Source: CPC320 sp002684375 (lineage in GTDB: Bacteria; Pseudomonadota; Alphaproteobacteria; Rhodobacterales; Rhodobacteraceae). From it: DNA of 64,000 bases. Location of the stretch: contig CBFIHZ010000001.1 of the NCBI GenBank assembly GCA_965662545.1, positions 62,001-126,000 of the forward strand, read 5' to 3'. Made by a program: the position numbers and the translations under genes. Below are positions 15,764-24,473 of the stretch, in pieces. The notes under the pieces were generated by a model. The model was not told the DNA's origin, ran no database searches, and saw only the letters and a program-made list of their open reading frames with translations. Numbering within the stretch: the first letter of the stretch is position 1; each line of letters begins with the position of its first letter.

Positions 15764-16156
15764 TCAAAACCCTTCATTTCTTAGGCGGTCGTGGACGGGA
15801 TTGTATTTCCAAGAAAATTTCGCATCCATTTCAATGATACTGACCGATATCATAAAGTGTCCGCGTGCCAGCTCTTGTTTGAAAAAAAGCTTAGATTCCT
15901 TCAAAAGGGTCTCTCCGCTATCCGTTTTTTGCGCGTCGGTGCGCCCCTCTCCTATCCGTAATATCATATCTAAAAATGCATTTTCCGGATGGTTGTCAGC
16001 GATCGAATATGCATCGTGCGCCACGGCGCGCACGCGAATGCCCGCTTCGGGAAAAAGGTTTAGATTTAACAGACACAGACGCATTTGGTTGCAGAATGTT
16101 TTCAAATTTGCGCGCTGCGCCAGATTGCTGGAATATTGAACTATCAAATGCGGCAT
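15764..16156 (-). CDS. hpaF: 5-carboxymethyl-2-hydroxymuconate delta-isomerase
   Basis: Isomerises 5-carboxymethyl-2-hydroxymuconate, using the N-terminal proline as catalytic base once Met is removed. The 130-residue protein begins MPHLIVQYSSNL, which fixes the start at 16156. The frame is open further upstream, over the divergent regulator, but that part is not homologous. The C-terminal ISVSIIEMDAKFSWKYN segment is the conserved end of the CHMI fold. It is the first gene of the operon, and its start lies 20 nt from the palindromic operator shared with hpaR. Confidence 0.9.
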   Translation of the reverse strand: MPHLIVQYSSNLAQRANLKTFCNQMRLCLLNLNLFPEAGIRVRAVAHDAYSIADNHPENAFLDMILRIGEGRTDAQKTDSGETLLKESKLFFKQELARGHFMISVSIIEMDAKFSWKYNPVHDRLRNEGF

Positions 16157-16175
16157 CTTGACCTCGACCCTATAG

Positions 16176-16195
16176 TTACTTAACTTGTTAACTAA
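16176..16195. promoter_or_regulatory. Palindromic operator between hpaF and hpaR
   Basis: TTACTTAACTTGTTAACTAA is a 20-bp inverted repeat with 9 of 10 pairs matching (core TTAAC-TT-GTTAA). It lies between the divergent hpaF and hpaR starts, 20 nt before hpaF. Size and symmetry fit a MarR-family dimer site, so HpaR is the likely ligand and would control both directions. Confidence 0.65.
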
Positions 16196-16259
16196 TTGCT
16201 GGAAAGTCAAGGGGGTTGTTTGGTTTGCCCGCTTGTAACCACTGTGTATCAGGAATGTG

Positions 16260-16736
16260 ATGACCAAGAACCCGAGCCTGTATGACCCGACAAGCCGCAG
16301 TTTGCCCATCTCGCTGCTGCAAACCCGTGAACTGATCATGGAGGTCGTGCGCCCAATGTTGGTGCGGCACAGCATCACCGAGCAACAATGGCGTGTTTTG
16401 CGCGTCATTTCAGAAGATGTCCGGCTTGATGCCAGCACGGTGGCAGCGCGAGCTTGCCTGTTGGCGCCGAGCGTGACCCGGATCGTCAGGGCTCTGGCAA
16501 AACGGGGCTTTATCAGTTCCGTACGGGATGTTTCAGACAAGCGCCGGACGGTTCTGCAGCTTACGGAAGCGGGTGACGCATTTCTCGAAAAGGTTTCCCC
16601 TGAAAGCGCAGAGATTTTTGCCAAGCTGCGCCGCACCGTCGGTGCAGAGCGATGGGAGCAATTGACGACACTTCTGTCTGATATTCGCTCTGATATTCAA
16701 GCGACAGATACAGATCAAAGCGACGCAAAACCCTGA
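16260..16736 (+). CDS. hpaR: HpaR, MarR-family regulator of HPA degradation
   Basis: Winged-helix repressor predicted to bind the hpaF-hpaR operator and release on the aromatic acid. The 158-residue protein contains the MarR fold: ITEQQWRVLRVI leads into the helix-turn-helix (LAPSVTRIVRALAKRGFI) and the wing RDVSDKRRTVLQLTEAG. The opening SLYDPTSRSLPISLLQTRE matches the HpaR branch. I start at the ATG at 16260; a GTG lies immediately before it. It is divergent from the catabolic operon. Its 3' end overlaps the convergent aminotransferase by 22 nt. Confidence 0.88.
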   Translation: MTKNPSLYDPTSRSLPISLLQTRELIMEVVRPMLVRHSITEQQWRVLRVISEDVRLDASTVAARACLLAPSVTRIVRALAKRGFISSVRDVSDKRRTVLQLTEAGDAFLEKVSPESAEIFAKLRRTVGAERWEQLTTLLSDIRSDIQATDTDQSDAKP

Positions 16737-18067
16737 TCCAATGCTGACAAAATTTTTGCTGTATCTGCCTCGTCGATGATCAGGGGGGGAGAAAAAATCA
16801 CATTGGGGCCGGAGACCCGCAGCATCACGCCGGCCTCATAGGTCGCTGTTTGCAATCGCTGAATGGTATGTTTGTCAATTGGGGTTTTCCTTGCGTGGTC
16901 ACTGACCAATTCCAACGCACACATCAATCCGTGGCCGCCGCGCACGTCGCCGACAAGATCGTATTTTTCTGCAATCTGGCCTAGACCTTTAAACAGCTGA
17001 GCGCCGCGCAAGCCTGCATTTGTTTTCACATCCAGGCGCTGGGTTTCTTTTAGACACGCAATCGCTGCTGCTGCGCCCACGGGATGGCCTGAATAGGTAT
17101 AGCCCGACCCGATTGCTGCGCTGCCACTGGTGTCGGTTTCAAATGTTTCGGCGATCTCTTCGGCAATCATCACCGCGCCAAATGGAAAATAGCCATTGGT
17201 TATTGCTTTTGCGATGCAGCTAAAATCCGATTTTACGCCCCAATGACGCGCGCCTGTCCAGTCACCGCTGCGGCCAAACCCGGTTATGACCTCATCTGCG
17301 ATCAACAAAATGCCGTGCCGAGAGCAAATTTCTCTGACTTTTGGCATGAAACTGGCGTGGGGAGGGATCACCCCTCCGGCGCCAAGAATGGGTTCCATGA
17401 TCATCGCCGCAATGGTTTGTGCGCCCTGAAAGTTGATTTCATCCTCAAGCGCATTTACGCACAAATCGGCAAGTTTTTCTGGATCGGTTTCATTGAACGG
17501 GTTGCGATAGGTATAAGGGGCGGGGATATGGAAGCATCCGGGCATCAGGGGTTCATACTGGCCGCGAAAGTTTGCGTTTCCGTTGACTGAGGCACCGCCC
17601 GTATGGGTGCCGTGATACCCTTTCTTGAGACTGAGATATTTAACACGACCCTGTGCGCCGCGCAATTTGTGGTATTGGCGCGCAAGTCGCAAGGCGATCT
17701 CGACACTGTCTGATCCACCCGATGTAAAAAATGCCCGCGTTAGCCCGTCTTCGGCAAAAAACTGGCTCAGCAAATAAGACAGCTCGATCACGGCGTCATT
17801 GCTGGTGCCCCGAAAGGTTGAGTAATAGGGCAACGTGTCAAGTTGTCTGGCAATGGCATCTTTAATCGGCTGACAGGAAAACCCTAAGTTGACGTTCCAC
17901 AGTCCGCCCACAGCATCGATTACGGTATGTCCGTCCACATCGGTAATGCGTACCCCCTCGGCTTGGGTCACGATGGTGGGGGCGTTTTGCTGACTGTCTG
18001 CCGGATGCGCCATAGGGTGCCACATGTGGCGGGCGTTATGTTCTTTGAGAAAGTTCTCGTTCTTCAT
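16715..18067 (-). CDS. Class III (omega) aminotransferase
   Basis: PLP-dependent aminotransferase of the beta-alanine/omega-amine:pyruvate group; it moves a terminal amino group to a keto acid, giving an aldehyde. The 450-residue protein has HMWHPMAH near the N-terminus, FFTSGGSDSVE (PLP phosphate), LLIADEVITGFGRSG with Asp258, and the Schiff-base Lys287 in IAKAITNGYFP. The start overlaps the iclR stop by 4 nt and has GGAG upstream, so the pair forms one operon. Since it lies against the HPA genes, an aromatic amine such as tyramine or dopamine is a possible substrate. Taurine, beta-alanine or polyamines are equally allowed by sequence. Confidence 0.85.
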   Translation of the reverse strand: MKNENFLKEHNARHMWHPMAHPADSQQNAPTIVTQAEGVRITDVDGHTVIDAVGGLWNVNLGFSCQPIKDAIARQLDTLPYYSTFRGTSNDAVIELSYLLSQFFAEDGLTRAFFTSGGSDSVEIALRLARQYHKLRGAQGRVKYLSLKKGYHGTHTGGASVNGNANFRGQYEPLMPGCFHIPAPYTYRNPFNETDPEKLADLCVNALEDEINFQGAQTIAAMIMEPILGAGGVIPPHASFMPKVREICSRHGILLIADEVITGFGRSGDWTGARHWGVKSDFSCIAKAITNGYFPFGAVMIAEEIAETFETDTSGSAAIGSGYTYSGHPVGAAAAIACLKETQRLDVKTNAGLRGAQLFKGLGQIAEKYDLVGDVRGGHGLMCALELVSDHARKTPIDKHTIQRLQTATYEAGVMLRVSGPNVIFSPPLIIDEADTAKILSALDQGFASL

Positions 18068-18873
18068 TCATTTGCTCCAATTTCAGATGCCGCTTTGCTA
18101 TGTTCATCCCATACGTCATCCAGCTTGGTAGGCACGCGGCCGCCCCAGTGCGCCGTGATGGATCGGGCCGCGATGATGAGTTGGCTTTTGATGGTGTGGT
18201 CGAGACGCGCATTTATCCTGTATGCCGGGGCTGCGACGGCAATGGCGCCTGCCACTGTACCACTGTCGTCGAACACCGGCGCGCCAATGCCGTGTACCCC
18301 GGTTTCAAATGTCTGGTTTGCGATGCCAAACCCTGTTTTGCGCGTGTTTGTAAGACGCTCTTCAAGGTCCTGGGGGGTCGTCACTGTGTGCTCGGTGAAC
18401 CGCGCAAGCGGCGCATAGCTTTGCTGCCGCAGCGTGTCGCCTGAAAACGCAAGCACTGCAAGGCCGGAGCCGCTTGCATGCAGCGGAAGGGTCTTTTCGT
18501 TAACCACGACGCCGGTGCTATGCGCTTGGGACGTTTGACGGGCCAGTGTCACTAATTTGGCGCCCTGTAAAAGCGAGGCATGGGCGGTCTCGCCGGTTGT
18601 TTGTGCTAAAATGGCCAAGGGCTGTTTCACTGATACGGCCCTTGGCACCGTGGCTTCGCGCAGTCGGCTAAGCGGCAAAACCGCCGGTCCCAGTCTGTAG
18701 TGTGATGTCCTTGGATTCTTTTCGATGAATCCACTCTTTTCGAGGGCTGACAGATGCCGGTAGACGGTTGCTTTGTCACGTGCGGCAGCTCGGGCGAATT
18801 CGGATAGGCCCAATTCAGGCGTCTCGGACGAAAAATAATTCAAGAGTTCAAGCGCTTTAGTGACGGTGCTCAT
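18064..18873 (-). CDS. IclR-family transcriptional regulator
   Basis: A 269-residue regulator with an N-terminal winged helix (LSEFARAAARDKATVYRHLSALEKSGFI, about residues 23-50) and a C-terminal IclR effector domain (HASGSGLAVLAFSG through the GIGAPVFDDSGTVAGAIAVAAP ligand pocket). It is translationally coupled to the downstream aminotransferase through an ATGA overlap and therefore probably controls it. A 10-bp inverted repeat about 95 nt upstream is a good candidate operator. The effector cannot be read from sequence; amine or keto acid intermediates of the neighbouring pathway are reasonable. Confidence 0.87.
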   Translation of the reverse strand: MSTVTKALELLNYFSSETPELGLSEFARAAARDKATVYRHLSALEKSGFIEKNPRTSHYRLGPAVLPLSRLREATVPRAVSVKQPLAILAQTTGETAHASLLQGAKLVTLARQTSQAHSTGVVVNEKTLPLHASGSGLAVLAFSGDTLRQQSYAPLARFTEHTVTTPQDLEERLTNTRKTGFGIANQTFETGVHGIGAPVFDDSGTVAGAIAVAAPAYRINARLDHTIKSQLIIAARSITAHWGGRVPTKLDDVWDEHSKAASEIGANE

Positions 18874-19174
18874 AGGGCGGATTTAAAGACCTATTTTTGG
18901 TAACAGAGAATAAAAAAAGTCAGATAGCAAATGACAGATAAAACAATGTGGTGCAAGCTTAATTGAACTATTGGTTCATTTATTGAACCAATACATCACT
19001 GAAATCTGGTTTATACAGGTCTGCTTTAACAGTTTGAGAGAGGGTTGTTTTGGGTGCCGCACCGCCGATGAAACGGCCACCTCGCGGACAGAGATTGAAA
19101 TAATATGTCTTGTCATAGATATTTTTTTATGCGCAACTTTGAAAATAATAGGCAAAAAATTGGATGTATACGTC
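18874..19174. other. Divergent intergenic region with operator
   Basis: About 300 nt between the iclR start and the MarR-type start. An upstream in-frame extension of the marR frame covers part of it but has no family similarity. The only clear element is the inverted repeat at 18969-18993 plus a third TTGAAC half-site at 18963. Confidence 0.5.
18969..18993. promoter_or_regulatory. Inverted-repeat operator, probable IclR site
   Basis: TATTGGTTCA and TGAACCAATA form a perfect 10-bp inverted repeat around a 5-nt AT spacer. A further TTGAAC half-site begins at 18963. The GGTTCA..TGAACC symmetry is typical in length for IclR-family sites. The downstream MarR-type regulator is the alternative ligand. 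Confidence 0.6.
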
Positions 19175-19675
19175 ATGACTGACGGCATTTTAAAGCTTGA
19201 TACGGTTCCTGCCGGGGCCAGTTCGGTCGCCATAGCGACCCAACGGCTTTCTCGTTTGCTGACCGGTCAACTGGGAACACTTTTGGCGCAACAGAGCAAC
19301 CTTAGTCTTGTTGATTGGCGGATTTGTGTGGGATTGGCCGATCAGTCCTGGATCAGTCAAACTGCCTTGGTTGGGTTTACGAAAATGCAACAGGCCCAGG
19401 TCAGCCGCTCGCTGTCAATGTTGGAGCAGCGTGGCTTCATCAAAGCCAGCCGCAGTAAAACTGATCGCCGGATCCGGCAATTTGCGTTGAGTGATCAGGG
19501 CAGGGCGCATTTCCATCAGACATTGCCGGTGGTCGCCGCATATTGTCAGGGCGTTGATCAGATTCTCACTGACAGTGAACTGACGTTGTTTTTGACGCTA
19601 GCTGAAAAAATTGCCAATGCATCTGTTAAGGATCAGGCGTCTTTAAATCGAGGTTTGGAAGAAGCAGTTTTGTAA
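19175..19675 (+). CDS. MarR-family regulator
   Basis: A 166-residue winged-helix protein: LSLVDWRICVGLAD, then the recognition helices (MQQAQVSRSLSMLEQRGFI) and the wing (SRSKTDRRIRQFALSDQG). I start at the ATG at 19175; the frame is open back to 18971 but that extension is not MarR-like. The ribosome binding site is weak. It lies 61 nt before tctC on the same strand and probably regulates the TTT transporter and sulfatase downstream. The ligand is unknown. Confidence 0.82.
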   Translation: MTDGILKLDTVPAGASSVAIATQRLSRLLTGQLGTLLAQQSNLSLVDWRICVGLADQSWISQTALVGFTKMQQAQVSRSLSMLEQRGFIKASRSKTDRRIRQFALSDQGRAHFHQTLPVVAAYCQGVDQILTDSELTLFLTLAEKIANASVKDQASLNRGLEEAVL

Positions 19676-19736
19676 CAAAACCGGAGACAGGCACAAAGAT
19701 GTTTGGGACGGTCGATACCATTGAAGGAGGACAGAG

Positions 19737-20687
19737 ATGATGAAAATAGGAACGAAATTCACGGCCGCTATTGTGGGCAGTATGATGTTAGCCTCAAGCC
19801 TAGTACAAGCTGCAGACTGGCAACCTGATGGAGATATCCGGTTACAAATCGGGTTTGGTGCCGGCGGGTCTACGGATGTGATGGGACGCGTCTTGGCAAA
19901 GACCATCGAAGAACAGACAGGCTGGAATGTGATTGCTGAGAACAAAACTGGTGGTGGCGGCATGGCAATGTTCACCATGATTTCGAAAATGCCAAAAAAT
20001 AACAATATTGTTGGGCTTGGCGTGAATATGCCGGTTATGATCAATCTGGTCAAGCGACCCGACGATGTAGCGTTTAATCTCGACAGCTTTGACTATCTCG
20101 GCACTATGGCGCGGGCACAACTGGCCCTGATTAGCCGCGCAGATGCGCCCTTTAACACGCTTGCAGAGATGGTTGCCTATTCAAAAGCAAACGACGGCGT
20201 TGCGGTAGGGTTTGGCGCGGCACCGCAAAAACTGTTGATGGAAGTGGTGAATAAACAGGATGATGCGGGCTTTCGTTTTGTCTCTACCAAAGGTGAGGCT
20301 GAGACCCAAAAACTCTTGCTGGGGGGGCAAATTCTGGCTGGGTTCTCGGCCGGGACCCATGTGCCCTATCTCAAGTCTGGCGACTTTAAGATGATTGCCG
20401 TGGGCAACAATGCCCGACATAATTATGCGCCAGAAACACAATCCTTCGTCGAACAGGGGTATAATGCTTATGTTGATCCCTATTGGTTCATGGCAATGAC
20501 AGCGGGCACTGACCCTGCAGCGACCAAGGCGATTACAGCGGCAGTCGCGGCGGCGGTCAATTCGGATGCTGTGGCAGAAATTGTGGCAAATGCGGCCTCA
20601 AGTGCACCATTAAACCTTGGACCGGAAGGCACAAAAAAAATGTTGGTTGATGGGATTGAGAACGTAAAAGTCCTGTTTGGGCAATAA
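19737..20687 (+). CDS. tctC: TTT transporter periplasmic binding protein (TctC family)
   Basis: Extracytoplasmic solute receptor of a tripartite tricarboxylate transporter. The 316-residue precursor has a signal peptide (about 1-25, ending SLVQAADW), then IRLQIGFGAGGSTDVMGRVLA, the family's substrate-loop motif, and the domain-closing AVGFGAAPQ region. GGAGG lies 7 nt before the ATG. tctB and tctA follow, separated by a strong stem-loop. Members of this family bind citrate, terephthalate, glutamate and many carboxylates, so the substrate cannot be named. The adjoining sulfatase hints at a sulfonated or phosphonated ester or its product. Confidence 0.9.
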   Translation: MMKIGTKFTAAIVGSMMLASSLVQAADWQPDGDIRLQIGFGAGGSTDVMGRVLAKTIEEQTGWNVIAENKTGGGGMAMFTMISKMPKNNNIVGLGVNMPVMINLVKRPDDVAFNLDSFDYLGTMARAQLALISRADAPFNTLAEMVAYSKANDGVAVGFGAAPQKLLMEVVNKQDDAGFRFVSTKGEAETQKLLLGGQILAGFSAGTHVPYLKSGDFKMIAVGNNARHNYAPETQSFVEQGYNAYVDPYWFMAMTAGTDPAATKAITAAVAAAVNSDAVAEIVANAASSAPLNLGPEGTKKMLVDGIENVKVLFGQ

Positions 20688-20695
20688 TATTTATC

Positions 20696-20725
20696 GAGGC
20701 ATCACCAGCTTTATGGTGGTGCCTC
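20696..20725 (+). promoter_or_regulatory. Stem-loop between tctC and tctB
   Basis: GAGGCATCACCA pairs with TGGTGGTGCCTC (12 bp including one G-U) around a 6-nt loop. It begins 9 nt after the tctC stop and has no T-run. It probably stabilises the binding-protein mRNA and lowers expression of the downstream membrane genes. Confidence 0.7.
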
Positions 20726-20750
20726 TCACAGAAGGCCGGGGTGGTTTATC

Positions 20751-21176
20751 TTGACAAAATCCGCAGACCGAGCATCGGGTGCATTTTTTTCAATATTTGG
20801 ACTTTTGCTCTATTTCTATATAATTCCCAATCATATTGAACCCGTCGATACCGGTTGGGTCTATCCCAGTACGATCCCGAATGCGGTTGCGATCATTCTC
20901 GTCCTCTCCGGCACCGCAGTTTTCTGTAAACCAACACGCCATTGTGCCCGCCCCGCCAGCGAAGTTGCCCGTGCCGGACTTTTTCTGGCGGTGCTTTGTT
21001 TCGGGATTTGGCTCATTTCAAAGGTTGGGTTTATCTGGGCCGCACCTGGTGTTGCGGTCGGGCTTATGGCGTTGATGGGGGAGCGCCGTGGATTTTGGCT
21101 GCTGATGGGCGCTGGTGCGACACCGGCGGTTATCTGGCTGTTAGTCGACGTGCTGCTTGATCGCAGTTTACCTTAG
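20751..21176 (+). CDS. tctB: TTT transporter small membrane subunit (TctB family)
   Basis: A 141-residue membrane protein with about four hydrophobic segments (residues 11-25, 45-58, 75-100, 112-135), matching the size of TctB. It begins with TTG at 20751, preceded by a G-rich stretch; an ATG start is not available in a suitable place. It lies between tctC and tctA with 14 nt to the latter. The sequence is poorly conserved in this family, so the assignment leans on topology and context. Confidence 0.85.
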   Translation: MTKSADRASGAFFSIFGLLLYFYIIPNHIEPVDTGWVYPSTIPNAVAIILVLSGTAVFCKPTRHCARPASEVARAGLFLAVLCFGIWLISKVGFIWAAPGVAVGLMALMGERRGFWLLMGAGATPAVIWLLVDVLLDRSLP

Positions 21177-21190
21177 ATGCAGATAAAACG

Positions 21191-22720
21191 ATGGTAGATT
21201 TTTCAACAATTCTGGCGGGCTTTGGCGATGCGTTCACTCTGTGGAACCTGAGTTTTGTCCTTTTCGGAGTTGTTGTCGGCCAATTCGTTGGTGCAGTACC
21301 CGGTATTGGACCGGTGATGGCGATGGCGATTGCAATTCCCTTTACCTTTGGCCTGGATACTTTGCCGGCTATCGCTTTTTTGGTTGGGGTGAATAAAGGG
21401 GGTTTGGTCGGTGGGGCAATCCCGGCTGTTTTGATGAATACGCCCGGTACGCCAGACGCGGCCGCAACTGCGCTTGACGGCTATCCGTTAGCCAAGAAGG
21501 GCAAGCCGTTGAAAGCCACTAAAATGGCCCTGTTTTCATCTGTGACCGGTGATACGTTCAGCGATGTGGTTCTCATCACGGTCTCAGCCCCTCTGGCTGT
21601 TCTTGCCCTTAGGATGGGTCCGGTTGAAGTTTTTGCGCTGATGATTTTTGCGTTTTCAATCCTGTCGGGCTTGATCGGACAGTCCTTGGTGAAGGGGGTT
21701 ATCGCAGCCGCACTTGGCTTGCTGGCGGCATCAATCGGGGCAGATCCAGAACATTATACTCCGCGTTTAATCTTTGGCTATTACGAAGTTTATGACGGTT
21801 TGCCACTGGCTTCTGTCGCGATTGGCATGCTGGCAATTTCCGAAATTATACGGCGCTTGTCGCAAATGCGCGGTCACGTACAACCAGCCATTATTATTGA
21901 CGAGACTGGCAATAAGGATGACCGGCGGGTGACGTTTGCGGAATATTGGGGGTGTCGGTTTACCATGCTGCGCGGGGCCATGATCGGCACAGTGTTGGGG
22001 GCCCTTCCGGGGATTGGGTCAACCGCTGCTGCATTCATGTCTTACGCGACGGCCAAGGCCAGTTCCAAAGACCCTGAAAGCTTTGGTAAAGGGAGTTTGC
22101 ACGGAATAGCCGCAGCAGAATCTGCAAATTCTGCCGTTGTTGGGGCGAACCTGATCCCCCTGCTGACGCTCGGTATTCCCGGCAGCGTTGGCGCAGCTTT
22201 GATAATCAGTGCTTTTATGATCCATGGTGTGCAACCGGGCCCGCTTTTGTTTATTGATCAAGGCCGGCTTATCTATGGCTTGTTTGGCGCGATGGTTATG
22301 GCAAATGTGATTAATCTGCTGATTGGTCAAATCGGATTGCGGGTTTGGATAAAGGTTGTTTCAGCACCTGAATCGATGATTTTTGCCTCGGCTTTATTGC
22401 TGTGCGTCGTTGGGGTCAGCATGGCCACTGGCGGTTTGTTCGGTGTTGCGGTGATGCTGGTTTTTGCCGCGCTCGGGTATATTATGACGGTCTTTGGGTA
22501 TTCTGTAGTGATTTTCATTATTGCATTTTTCCTGGGCCCGCGTTTTGAGATGTCTCTGTCCCAAAGTCTTGCGATTACCAACGGTGATCTGAGCAAAATC
22601 ATTGATTACCCAATCGCGCTGGCTTTGCTGTTGCTGGCCGCAGGATCGGTTTGGTGGCTGACATGGAAGAGTCCAAAAGCCACAGAAGAAATAACAGGCG
22701 ATCCCACCAGCCACAAATGA
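21191..22720 (+). CDS. tctA: TTT transporter large permease (TctA family)
   Basis: The main translocation subunit of the tripartite transporter in the inner membrane. It has 509 residues and about 12 hydrophobic segments. The TctA signatures are intact: GAVPGIGPVMAMAIAIPFTFGLD near 36-58, GGAIPAVLMNTPGTPDAAATALDGYP near 78-103, and a repeat of the first motif as GALPGIGSTAAAFMSYA near 270. The two motif copies reflect the internal duplication of the family. It is followed after 77 nt by the sulfatase gene on the same strand. Confidence 0.93.
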   Translation: MVDFSTILAGFGDAFTLWNLSFVLFGVVVGQFVGAVPGIGPVMAMAIAIPFTFGLDTLPAIAFLVGVNKGGLVGGAIPAVLMNTPGTPDAAATALDGYPLAKKGKPLKATKMALFSSVTGDTFSDVVLITVSAPLAVLALRMGPVEVFALMIFAFSILSGLIGQSLVKGVIAAALGLLAASIGADPEHYTPRLIFGYYEVYDGLPLASVAIGMLAISEIIRRLSQMRGHVQPAIIIDETGNKDDRRVTFAEYWGCRFTMLRGAMIGTVLGALPGIGSTAAAFMSYATAKASSKDPESFGKGSLHGIAAAESANSAVVGANLIPLLTLGIPGSVGAALIISAFMIHGVQPGPLLFIDQGRLIYGLFGAMVMANVINLLIGQIGLRVWIKVVSAPESMIFASALLLCVVGVSMATGGLFGVAVMLVFAALGYIMTVFGYSVVIFIIAFFLGPRFEMSLSQSLAITNGDLSKIIDYPIALALLLLAAGSVWWLTWKSPKATEEITGDPTSHK

Positions 22721-22797
22721 TAGCTGGCAGAGTATTTGCGGGCCAAAGGCTTGTTTCACTCAGGGCAGAGCCAGATAAGATAAGAAAAGAGAACAGA

Positions 22798-24426
22798 ATG
22801 AGCAAGAATATCCTCTTTATCATGTGTGACCAATTGCGGTTTGATTATCTGGGCTGTGCCGGCCACCCACATTTGAAAACGCCACATATCGATGCGCTTG
22901 CGGCGCGCGGTGTGCGTTTTGAACGCGCTTATGTGCAATCGCCCATCTGCGGACCAAGCCGGATGAGTTTCTATACCGGTCGCTATGTGCGCTCTCATGG
23001 GTCAACGTGGAACAATTTTCCTCTGCGGGTGGGCGAGATGACGCTTGGGGATCATATGTCTGAACTTGGGGTCCGCACGGTGCTGTGTGGCAAAACCCAT
23101 ATGGCGGCCGATATTGCTGGTATGCAGCGCCTTGGGATCGATCCTGGATCGGGAATCGGCAATAAGATCGCCGAATGTGGATTTGAAGTATTTGATCGTC
23201 TTGATGGCTTGCATCCCGATGGGGCCAAACAGCCAAGTCATTATAATTCTCACCTTGAAGAACTGGGTTTTGAGGGCCCCAATCCTTGGGAACAATGGGC
23301 AAATTCAGCCGAAGGAGATGATGGAGAGCTGCTTTCGGGCTGGTTGATGTCCCATGCCAACAGGCCCGCCCGGGTGGCTGAAGAGCACGGCGAGACCACC
23401 TATACAACCAGCCGCGCGATTGAGTTTATGGAAGGTGCTGGCGATACCCCTTGGTGTTTGCATCTCAGCTATATCAAGCCCCATTGGCCCTATCTTGTGC
23501 CGGCACCCTATCACAATTTGTACGGCCCAGAGCACGTCCAGCCGGTGGTACGCTCTGAGGCCGAAAAGCAAAGCCCACATCCGGTGTTGGCGGCTTATCA
23601 TCAACATCGGTTTTCACAAGTGTTCTCCCGCGAAGAAGTACGGGCGCGGGTCATCCCCGCCTATATGGGTTTGATTGCCCAAATCGATGATCAGATCGGT
23701 CGGTTGATGGCTTGGATGGATGAAAAACAGCTGAGCCAAGACACGCTGATCGTGTTTACCTCAGATCACGGCGATTATCTGGGCGATCACTGGCTGGGGG
23801 AAAAAGAACTGTTTCACGACCCCTCAGTCAAGGTTCCGATGATCGTTGTGGATCCGTCCAAACCGGCAGATGTGACCCGTGGCAGTGTCAATGCAGCCTT
23901 GGTTGAGGCCATTGATATGGTACCAACCTTTATCGACTGGATGGGGGGGGCGCCAAAGCCAAATATCGTCGAGGGTCGATCGCTCTTGCCACTTTTGCAC
24001 GGGACGTCGAACGTCAAATGGCGTCAGATTACGATTAGTGAATATGACTATTCAATGCGCAAAGCCCGTAAAATACTGGATCAGCCGGTGTCGGATTGCC
24101 GGGTGGTCATGGTATTTGACGGGCGCTGGAAGTACATCCATTTTGAAGGATTTCGCGCGATGTTGTTCGACACTGAAAATGATCCCGATGAGCTTTGCGA
24201 TTTGGGGGACGTATCGTGTTACCCCGAACATGCCGCGCATCACTCACGGCTGGAGGCTGCGTTAAATACATGGGCGCGCGGGCATCACAACCGCGTGACC
24301 ACAACCGATGAAGAGATCAAAACCCGCGCAGGGTCCGAGTTTTCACGCGGGATCTATATTGGCTTTTGGGACGAAGATGATGTGTTGCAGGCCAAGCGCA
24401 GCAACAGCGGCGAGGGCGGCAATTAG
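22798..24426 (+). CDS. Sulfatase / phosphonate monoester hydrolase family enzyme
   Basis: Alkaline-phosphatase-superfamily hydrolase of sulfate, phosphate or phosphonate esters. The 542-residue protein has the N-terminal metal Asp11 in MCDQLRFD and the formylglycine signature CGPSR with Cys51. FTSDHGDYLGDH, later in the chain, supplies the other metal ligands. Cys in CxPSR means it needs formylglycine maturation. No signal peptide is present, so the enzyme is cytoplasmic, as in phosphonate monoester hydrolases. I start at 22798; the frame is open upstream into tctA. It follows the TTT transporter and may process its cargo. Choline-sulfatase and arylsulfatase are alternatives. Confidence 0.85.
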   Translation: MSKNILFIMCDQLRFDYLGCAGHPHLKTPHIDALAARGVRFERAYVQSPICGPSRMSFYTGRYVRSHGSTWNNFPLRVGEMTLGDHMSELGVRTVLCGKTHMAADIAGMQRLGIDPGSGIGNKIAECGFEVFDRLDGLHPDGAKQPSHYNSHLEELGFEGPNPWEQWANSAEGDDGELLSGWLMSHANRPARVAEEHGETTYTTSRAIEFMEGAGDTPWCLHLSYIKPHWPYLVPAPYHNLYGPEHVQPVVRSEAEKQSPHPVLAAYHQHRFSQVFSREEVRARVIPAYMGLIAQIDDQIGRLMAWMDEKQLSQDTLIVFTSDHGDYLGDHWLGEKELFHDPSVKVPMIVVDPSKPADVTRGSVNAALVEAIDMVPTFIDWMGGAPKPNIVEGRSLLPLLHGTSNVKWRQITISEYDYSMRKARKILDQPVSDCRVVMVFDGRWKYIHFEGFRAMLFDTENDPDELCDLGDVSCYPEHAAHHSRLEAALNTWARGHHNRVTTTDEEIKTRAGSEFSRGIYIGFWDEDDVLQAKRSNSGEGGN

Positions 24427-24473
24427 CGTCGAAAACCAGTTGCCTTGTAAATCACTGTGATCCGTAGTTCAGA

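Noticed and set aside
22798..24426. Long antisense frames across the sulfatase gene
   Set aside because: They lack start signals and family features, and the sense frame has complete catalytic motifs.
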